A stretch of DNA of 64,000 nucleotides, from the NCBI GenBank assembly GCA_963575745.1, contig CAUYUJ010018062.1, positions 1-64,000 of the forward strand, read 5' to 3'. The notes under the pieces were generated by a model. That model did not search any database. It saw only the letters and a program-made list of their open reading frames with translations, and had not been told where the DNA came from. Positions within the stretch are counted from its first letter, which is position 1, and each line of letters starts with the position of its first letter. Of the stretch, positions 58,748 to 64,000 are shown piece after piece. This DNA comes from Prorocentrum cordatum (lineage: Eukaryota; Sar; Dinophyceae; Prorocentrales; Prorocentraceae). Made by a program: the position numbers and the translations under genes.

Positions 58748-59053
58748 TTGATTTTGTTCAATGCGTTGGATCTCTGGGCTACTCCGACCCCATGTGGGAG
58801 GCCTCTGAAGGAGGGCGCCGCCAGCGGCGCGCCCTCCGACGCGCCGGGCTCCGCCGCCGGCGCGGCGGGCCGCGGCGGCTCGCCGCCCAGGGGGCGCTCC
58901 GGCAGCCCCCGCGGGCGCTCCAGCAGCGGCGGCGGCCGCGGGGGCCGCGGCCGCGGCGGCAGGAAGGCCCCCGGCGGGCGCAACACGGGGCCTCAGGTCG
59001 GGCATGTCCCCCTGCAGGCGGACTTTGGGCGGAGAATGAAAGATACGCCTTAA
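58748..59053 (+). CDS. Hypothetical Arg/Gly-rich protein segment (low confidence)
   Basis: The frame reads LWATPTPCGRPLKEGAASGA, then GGSPPRGRSGSPRGRSSSGG and GRGGRGRGGRKAPGGR, and ends at about 59053. RGG/RS-type sequence is common in RNA-binding proteins, but a GC-rich repeat-like stretch can also produce it. It overlaps the start of an inverted-repeat element at 58997. Confidence 0.25.
   Translation: MILFNALDLWATPTPCGRPLKEGAASGAPSDAPGSAAGAAGRGGSPPRGRSGSPRGRSSSGGGRGGRGRGGRKAPGGRNTGPQVGHVPLQADFGRRMKDTP
58997..59021. repeat. Solo terminal repeat of the 59251 element
   Basis: GTCGGGCATGTCCCCCTGCA followed by GGCGG matches the left arm of the element at 59251-59402. Confidence 0.65.
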
Positions 59054-59171
59054 AGAGCACAGAAGAATAAAGCAGCACACATGTCGATGATACGCCTTAG
59101 TCATAGAATCATCCAGATACGCCTTAAAGTCGCAAGTCCCCTTCAAAACACATGTCTACTTCGATGTAATT

Positions 59172-59242
59172 GATCGTAGATCCCCCGCGGCGGATCCAGG
59201 CCATTTGCGAGTAGCTACTTTGCGAGTAGTGGAACGCGCTCG
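59172..59242. mobile_element. Half copy of the inverted-repeat element of 50423
   Basis: Matches 50497-50567 over 71 bases with few differences (GATCGTAGATCCCCCGCGG, TTGCGAGTAGCTACTTTGCG, GTGGAACGCGCTCG). The left arm is missing. Confidence 0.75.
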
Positions 59243-59250
59243 TCTATTAG

Positions 59251-59402
59251 GTCGGGCATGTCCCCCTACAGGCGGATTTCGGGCGAAGAATACAGATTCT
59301 GTGTTTAAGTGTATGTGTATATTCACACACAAAAGAGGAAACGTCCCCAGACGATGTTTTTACTACTTTAGAATATTCCTCCTGTAGAGGGACGTGCCCG
59401 AC
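59251..59402. mobile_element. Miniature inverted-repeat element (25-bp arms)
   Basis: GTCGGGCATGTCCCCCTACA plus GGCGG at 59251-59275 pairs with 59378-59402, 22 of 25 bases matching. The interior of about 100 bases has TGTATGTGTATATTCACACA and no ORF. Confidence 0.65.
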
Positions 59403-59512
59403 TTGAGCGGAGCCCCTTTTGCTAGCTTCTGCGCGAGAGCTGGCGACACGACACCCCATCCGCAGTACCCCAGGCCCCCTCGCGTGGTGAAGAGATCGTG
59501 AAGGAAGTGTTT

Positions 59513-59640
59513 CGCTAGTTTTTCGGCCTCCAGGGGCCCTCGCCGAGCCTCGGGACTGCCAAAAAACGACTCGGGATGAAAAACCGGGCCCGGGGAAGCG
59601 GTCGAGACCTTTGGCGGTCGACGTTACAGAAAAATCATGG
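59513..59640 (+). repeat. Dispersed repeat DR-2, plus-strand copy
   Basis: TTTTCGGCCTCCAGGGGCCC, GGACTGCCAAAAAACGACTC, GGGATGAAAAACCGGGCCC and GGTCGACGTT in the same order as 619-745. Confidence 0.75.
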
Positions 59641-60290
59641 CGTCGGGGGTCTGGAGTCGAGGCTCAAGAGACGGGGGTCAATGCCAACGGGGGTCAGCCA
59701 GAGCGCCGGATCTTGCAGGATCTTGCAGAACCAGAGGTGCACTGGCCCGGGCTTGGGTGCAGGATCCTGCAGGATCCTGGAGGAAATCGCAGGATCCTGC
59801 AATGCCTGACTGAACTGCGACGCGAACCTGCCCCGCCACGGCCCGCTGACCCGTGGTGCTGCCTCTGCTCGGCGCGGCCCGCGCCTCGCGCAAGACGAGC
59901 ACTTTTGGCACAGGCCGGACCTCGCGCCTCGCGCGTCGCGGCCCTCGTGCTGCCCGGCCGCCGTGGGCGCGTCGCGCACACCGCAGGCCGCGCTGTGCGA
60001 GGCTTGGGCGGCCGCGCACCGTCGCCGCGGCGCGCGCGTGCGTTCGGCCGCGCCGCGGCGCGCGGAGAAGCGGCGCGGCCGCCCGGGCCGCGCCGATGCT
60101 GCGGCGCGTGCGTGCACGGCCGCGCTTGCGCCCGAGCGCCTCCGCGCGCACCTACATCGCACGTCTCCGCGCATGCGCGGCGTGCTCAGTGGGCGGCTGC
60201 CCCCCCCCGCCGTCAGCTGCCCCGCCGCGGCCGACCTGCCCAGACCTCTGACGACGCTGTTTCTTCCACGGCGTGGGCCTCCGGAGGTCC
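59641..60290. other. Very GC-rich sequence, no supported gene
   Basis: GGATCTTGCAGGATC and CAGGATCCTGCAGGATCC form a short tandem or palindrome at 59707-59800. From 59830 to 60250 the sequence is dominated by GCGC and CCGCG, with open frames on both strands and no recognised domain. Confidence 0.4.
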
Positions 60291-60314
60291 TCCTCCTCCT
60301 CCTCCTCCTGCCAA

Positions 60315-60665
60315 TTATTCTTCCTCCCCCGCCTCCTCCTCCTCTTTCTCCTCCTCCTCCTCCTCCTCCTCCTCCTCCTCCTCCTCCTCCTCCTCCTCCT
60401 CCTCCTCCTCCTCCTCCTCCTCTTCCTCCTCCTCCTCCTCCTCCTCCTCCTCCCCCTCGGATTCTGTACCTCGGAGCTGCTGCACGATCCTGTACACAAA
60501 TGCGAGTGATGGCATGGCCTTGTGCAAAGCGACGACCACATCTGGCAGCGACGTGAGGAACCCGTGGCAGAGCAGACAGCACGTGAAGCGCGTCGCGGTG
60601 TTGCGGTGGCGCCCGTTGTCTCCCCTGAGCAGGCTTCCTTGGAAGAAGCAGACTGGCATACACAT
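60315..60665 (-). CDS. Hypothetical ORF with poly-Glu tail (low confidence)
   Basis: On the minus strand ATG at 60663-60665 opens MCMPVCFFQGSLLRGDNGRH, then TRFTCCLLCHGFLTSLPDVV and SLAFVYRIVQQLRGTESEGE, which runs into poly-Glu encoded by the TCC array. The 70 residues before the repeat have a natural mix. No family is recognised, and the other minus frame is also open. Confidence 0.25.
   Translation of the reverse strand: MCMPVCFFQGSLLRGDNGRHRNTATRFTCCLLCHGFLTSLPDVVVALHKAMPSLAFVYRIVQQLRGTESEGEEEEEEEEEEEEEEEEEEEEEEEEEEEEEEEEEEEKEEEEAGEEE
60340..60455. repeat. (TCC)n pyrimidine tract
   Basis: About 38 triplets with one TTCC. It forms the acidic tail of the minus-strand ORF above. Confidence 0.95.
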
Positions 60666-60960
60666 GTTTTCGGAGCTCCAGGCGGAGTTCTGATAGTTTG
60701 TGAGTCATTGTTTTGCCGATCGACGCGGGCCCCACCCCCCCCATGGAGTGGATCTAGGCTTTTCTGTTGGCGCCTGCTTCGAGCGGGTGGAGTCGTCTCC
60801 CAGAGACCGCACTCTTGCAAGCAGTCGCACTGAGCAGAGGTCTGGAGCCACACCCCCCCTTGCCGCCCAATGTCGAGACGCCGACTTGTTTTATGTTTTT
60901 TGTTTGCGAAACAACAAATTACCCCAGTGCGACCCTACCTAGAAGTTGGAGCCCCTAGGA
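60666..60960. other. Non-repetitive sequence
   Basis: Mixed composition with a T-rich patch at 60885-60905. No recognised feature. Confidence 0.4.
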
Positions 60961-60967
60961 AAGCAGC

Positions 60968-61345
60968 ATTGGTTGTTATGCAATGCTATGCTATGTCATG
61001 CTGCGCTAGGCTATATTATGTTATGATATGATGCGCTATGCTATGATATCATAAGTTATGATATGGCATGGCATGCTGCGCTATGCTATGCTAACCTCTG
61101 TTATGATATGATATGCTAAGCTGCGCTACGCTATGCTATGCTATGCTATGCTGCGCTATGCTATGCTATGCTATGATGGGTTATGCTATGATATGATGTG
61201 CTGCGCTATGCTATGCTACGCTATGATATGCTATGCTCTGTTATGCTATGTTACAGCTCAGCGAAGCTAAGATGGAGGCAAGCTAAGCTAAGATAAACCT
61301 GAGCTAAGATGAAATAAGCTAAGCTAAGATGAGATAAGCAGCGCT
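60968..61345. repeat. (CTATG)n pentamer and (AGCTA)n arrays
   Basis: GCTATGCTATG words with GATATG and TGCGCTATG variants to about 61250, then AGCTAAGCTAAGAT and AGATGAAATA words. Confidence 0.95.
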
Positions 61346-61500
61346 GAGCTAAGGGGACGTAACTGGGGGAACCGCGGGGCGGATGCCGGGGGAACCGCCC
61401 GGGGCGTTATCCACTGCCCGGCCCTTTAAGCACAGAGGGTAAGAACCCTTCTAGGCAGAGCCTAGGTAGGGAACCAAACGCCTCGGGTGACTGTTTAGGG
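61346..61500. other. Spacer
   Basis: GGGGGAACCGC occurs twice (61366 and 61388). No gene. Confidence 0.4.
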
Positions 61501-61504
61501 GCGG

Positions 61505-61541
61505 CCTCCTCCTCCTCCTCCTCCTCCTCCTCCTCCTCCTC

Positions 61542-61572
<31 letters not shown>
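61505..61572. repeat. (TCC)n pyrimidine tract
   Basis: About 22 TCC triplets ending in a C run. A-rich sequence follows to 61645. Confidence 0.95.
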
Positions 61573-61574
<2 letters not shown>

Positions 61575-61802
61575 TTCGAGCACAGAGGGTAGGGAAAAAA
61601 CAAAGCACGAAAACGAAAAAAAAAAACTACCGACAAAAAAAAGGCTCGCTTTCTCGATCGGCGCTGGCGCCCACTGGCGGCGCCTCCGGGGCGCCGCCCC
61701 TTGGCGCGCCCTCGCGCGCCAGGAAGGGGGGGGGGCGCAGGCGCGGGAGCCAAAGAAGGCCGCGCGGACCTCCAAGAGTTTTATTTTGTTTGTGCCGTCG
61801 TG

Positions 61803-61830
61803 CCCCCCCCCCCCCCCAAAAAAAAAAAAG
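61803..61830. repeat. Poly-C/poly-A junction
   Basis: A C run of about 15 is followed directly by about 12 A. Such junctions are error-prone in sequencing. Confidence 0.85.
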
Positions 61831-61850
61831 GACGCGAGGTGTTTGCCAAT

Positions 61851-61985
61851 TTTCGGCCTCGGGGGGCCCTCGCCGGGCCTCGGGACCGTCAAAAAACGAT
61901 TCAGGATGCAAAACTGGTCCCGGGGAAAGGGTCGGGACTTCAGGGACGCCGTCCTGAAAAAATCAGGACGTTGCATGTCTGGGGT
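61851..61985 (+). repeat. Dispersed repeat DR-2, plus-strand copy
   Basis: TTTTCGGCCTCGGGGGGCCC, GGACCGTCAAAAAACGATTC, GGATGCAAAACTGGTCCCGG and GGGTCGGGACTTCAGGG, then a perfect 7-bp hairpin at 61951-61969 (GTCCTGA and TCAGGAC). The best-preserved copy. Confidence 0.8.
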
Positions 61986-62141
61986 TGTTCCCCTGCTCAC
62001 GTCCGGGCCGCCTTGCCGAGAGCTCCTGCGGCTCCCAGTGAGGGCGCTGCTTTTCCACAGCGGGGAAGAGGTCTGGGCCGTGGTGATGGCACCGAGGCCA
62101 CCCCAGGAGCGACGGCGACGGTAGTCAAGGGTGTCTCAGAA
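61986..62141. other. Spacer
   Basis: Non-repetitive, no recognised feature. Confidence 0.4.
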
Positions 62142-62301
62142 GCCGGGCGACGGCTGGCAAACTTGTGGCTGCTAAAACGGCGCTCCTGGATTGTTCTGCT
62201 TCCGGGAAGCAGCCTAGTGCGCTGATACTGATTCCGGAAAGTTGTTCTCTCTTACGGCAAGACCGTTTTAGCAGCAACGGACTTGCCAGCCCTCGCCCAG
62301 C
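62142..62301. mobile_element. Miniature inverted-repeat element (39-bp arms)
   Basis: The left arm 62142-62180 (GCCGGGCGACGGCTGGCAAA, GTGGCTGCTAAAACGG) pairs with 62263-62301 (CCGTTTTAGCAGCAACGGAC, TTGCCAGCCCTCGCCCAG). The ~82-base centre contains a smaller hairpin, CTTCCGGGAAG. No ORF. Confidence 0.7.
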
Positions 62302-62705
62302 TGCCAGGTGTCCGCGGTTCGGTCGGTCTGGCCGCGCAGGGGCGCCGCGGTCGGTTGTGCTCGGTGCGTTCGGTTCGGTGGGTTGCTGCTTCGTTGCTGC
62401 CTCCGCTGCGCCCCTCCAAGCCGGCTGGGTCTGGTCGACCTCGGTGCAGCTCGATCTCGTTGCCAGTGTGGTCGGTTTTCAAGTGTGTTGTCGCCGATGT
62501 TGTTCCACCACGAGAAGGAAGTCTGGGCGTGTACTATCGGACCGAGGGGTATAAGTTCGAGGTCGGTTCGTGGAGGGTGCCCAGATGCTCTTCGTGTTTG
62601 TTGGATGTTCTTGTGCATCCTGGGCGGAGGTACCCTCGAATGCCCTTCAATTTAACGGGCGGGGGGTCTCGTTCCGAAGGGGCTGGGACGAGGATAAGTC
62701 CGTTC
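62302..62705. other. Non-repetitive sequence
   Basis: CGGTCGGTCTGG- and GTGCTCGGTGCGTTCGGTTC-type words between 62320 and 62400 are mildly repetitive. Open frames on both strands, none convincing. Confidence 0.4.
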
Positions 62706-62790
62706 CAGAGCGTTCTGGGACGTCCTCAGAGCGTTCTCGGCCCGAGATGTTCTCCAAAGTAGCCAGATCTCTGAGGTTCTCGATGTATCC
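62706..62790. repeat. Dispersed repeat DR-3, copy 2
   Basis: GAGCGTTCTGGGACGTCC, AGTAGCCAGATCTCTGAGG and TTCTCGATGTATCC match 950-1027. Confidence 0.55.
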
Positions 62791-62857
62791 CCCCCCGAAT
62801 GTTTATCCTCGTCCTGGCTCCGTCTTACCCGCGCTCTTGAAGGATGCCCTATCGTCC

Positions 62858-62903
62858 TGGAGGAGGAGGAGGAGGAGGAGGAGAAGGAGGAGGAGGAGGA
62901 GGA
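62858..62903. repeat. (GGA)n tract
   Basis: About 15 GGA triplets with one GAA. Confidence 0.9.
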
Positions 62904-63146
62904 AGTCCCATTGTAGTGATGGCAGCGGAAGCCCCGCCCAGGTCGAGGAGGCCAAGCGCAGAGCGCCCACGGAGCGCGCCAGCGGCCCCGGGCGCGCGCG
63001 CCGCGGCGGCGGGCGGGGCCGCCGCGCGCGGCGCTCGTCGAGCTCGGGCTCCACCGGCTCGTCGGGCTCGTCGCGCAGCGGGCGCAGCCGCAGCGCCGGG
63101 CGCAGCCCGCAGGGGGGACACAAAGAATACTCGGCCACGCGCAGGC
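62904..63146 (+). CDS. Hypothetical Ser/Arg-rich segment (low confidence)
   Basis: One plus frame reads SDGSGSPAQVEEAKRRAPTE, then RARRGGGRGRRARRSSSSGS and SRSGRSRSAGRSPQGGHKEY. It could be an RS-domain exon, with the following element providing the next junction, but GC-rich composition makes chance likely. Start and end are not defined. Confidence 0.25.
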
Positions 63147-63310
63147 CGATGATCCTCAGGACGTGTGTTAGCCCAGGCGTGTGTTTACCCCGTTCGGTTC
63201 CGCCGATCACGCGCAGCCTGTGTCGGGCTTCGTTGCGCCCCCTACGTCGTAGCGAAGGGCCTCGATTGGCAAACATACGTTGGCGCTGACACACGTTCGG
63301 AGGATCATCG
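63147..63310. mobile_element. Miniature inverted-repeat element (26-bp arms)
   Basis: 63147-63172 (CGATGATCCTCAGGACGTG, TGTTAGC) pairs with 63285-63310, 23 of 26 bases matching, and weaker pairing continues about 17 bases inward. A possible GCAG target duplication flanks it. The left arm is identical over 19 bases to the proposed exon/intron junction at 52861-52879. Confidence 0.75.
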
Positions 63311-63319
63311 AGCAGAGGG

Positions 63320-63480
63320 GGGTAGGGGGAGGGGTGAAAGGCTTCTTGAAAGCACCCCGCTTCGCAGAGGGCGCGGACCTTCTCTCTATAGACATGGGAC
63401 GGGCGCCTTCCAAGAAGCGGCCCGTTTCTAAAAGCCTTCCTCCCTCCCCCCATCCCTCTTGTGCGCGCCGCCAAAATGCC
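63320..63480. mobile_element. Foldback element FB-1, copy near right end
   Basis: GAGGGGGGTAGGGGGAGGGG, AGGCTTCTTGAAAGCACCCC, a centre with CTATAGACATGG, then GCGCCTTCCAAGAAGCGGCC, a C-rich tract and CTTGTGCGCGCCGCC. It keeps the order of the copy at 771-929. Confidence 0.7.
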
Positions 63481-63544
63481 TGCTCGCGCTGCGAGAGAGG
63501 GAGAGATACACAACTCATGGCGATATGTTTGTCGAGGGTGCCTC

Positions 63545-63746
63545 TGGGGTATATTTCCCAGGCCCCAGGGCCGTCAAAAGATCGGGGACCACATTGTGAA
63601 CAAAAAACTGATGTCGGATTCCGGGTTCGGTCGAGGTTTCCTTGCGTGAGTCGTGAAGAATCCGGGTTCTTTGAGCAAGTGTCGAGGGATGTTCAAGCCC
63701 AACGTGCCCCTGGCTTTTCGCTTCATCATGGTGGCAACGGCATGGC
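63545..63746. repeat. Degenerate DR-2-like sequence and spacer
   Basis: CCAGGCCCCAGGGCCGTCAA, GATCGGGGACC and a GAACAAAAAACTGATGTC end recall the DR-2 order but are diverged. From 63660 on no feature is recognised. Confidence 0.35.
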
Positions 63747-63935
63747 ACGGTCAGGTATCAAGAGCACGCGGTACTGGTACGGTTAGTAGTTGCGTCCGGC
63801 TACTACAGCCAGTACTGGTAGTGGTAGCGCCGGTGCGGTAGCAGGACCCCGCTGTACCGGTACCGGCACCGGTAGGTGCCAGGATTGCGCGGTATTAGTA
63901 CGGTTCTGGGACAACGGCCAGTACCAGTAAGGTAG
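63747..63935. repeat. GGTAC/ACTGGTA-type degenerate microsatellite
   Basis: TACTGGTACGG, CAGTACTGGTAG, TACCGGTACCGG and CAGTACCAGTAAGG words. The last 65 bases of the window are non-repetitive. Confidence 0.7.
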
Positions 63936-64000
63936 TACGACCATATTTTGCTTGAAAGCCCCAGCAGGTGAGCAGGGGCGAAACGAAACGAACGTTGACA

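Overview
The window looks like nuclear DNA of a dinoflagellate. The evidence is indirect. It is very GC-rich and packed with microsatellites and satellites. It holds interstitial CCCTAAA (TTTAGGG-type) telomere-like heptamers. It carries two decayed Ty1/copia-like polyprotein fragments of the kind I know from dinoflagellate genomes. At 42707-42737 it has what looks like two tandem relicts of the dinoflagellate spliced leader. I saw no rRNA, no convincing tRNA, no bacterial operon structure and no CRISPR array. The species is not determined; a Prorocentrum- or Symbiodinium-like genome would fit. Because the DNA is GC-rich and repetitive, long open frames occur by chance, so most gene calls here are low confidence.

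Layout. 1-5.3 kb: purine and GAC microsatellites, three copies of a foldback element, a 181-bp element with inverted ends, and an arginine-like minisatellite. 6.1-7.3 kb: a frameshifted candidate gene. 7.4-8.2 kb: TCC/ATC arrays. 9.1-9.6 kb: a 42-bp minisatellite. 11.1-12.3 kb: a decayed copia Gag. 12.3-17.85 kb: three copies (two close, one divergent) of a structured unit bounded by telomere-like repeats and carrying three conserved hairpins. 17.9-19.9 kb: small tandem families and a short ORF with a tetrapeptide repeat. 19.95-22.24 kb: a 30-bp satellite. 22.2-27.8 kb: a GTC-rich composite satellite alternating with a ~173-bp repeat, with a candidate gene at 25.1-26.0 kb. 27.8-28.7 kb: TG arrays holding a 100-N gap. 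28.7-34.8 kb: a nested composite repeat made of a 64-bp unit and a CAGGAGGCCC minisatellite. 37.7-39.5 kb: more GTC composite satellite.

39.6-41.2 kb: a second copia fragment (degenerate RING plus aspartic protease) with two in-frame stops. 42.2-43.85 kb: a ~530-bp pyrimidine tract, the leader relicts and then the longest non-repetitive open frame. 44.8-46.4 kb: a 1.6-kb GAT tract. 49.5-52 kb: a 77-bp satellite interrupted by a small inverted-repeat element and facing inverted copies. 52.5-52.9 kb: the best candidate spliced exon. 53.6-63.9 kb: miniature inverted-repeat elements, dispersed repeats seen also at the left end, a GAGGCT minisatellite and several low-confidence ORFs.

Nothing here forms a pathway. 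The window is best read as a repeat-dominated intergenic or intronic region with retrotransposon debris and a few possible exons. Its most interesting content is structured non-coding DNA: compensatory changes within hairpins of two repeat families, relict spliced leaders, and a miniature element whose end matches an exon/intron boundary.
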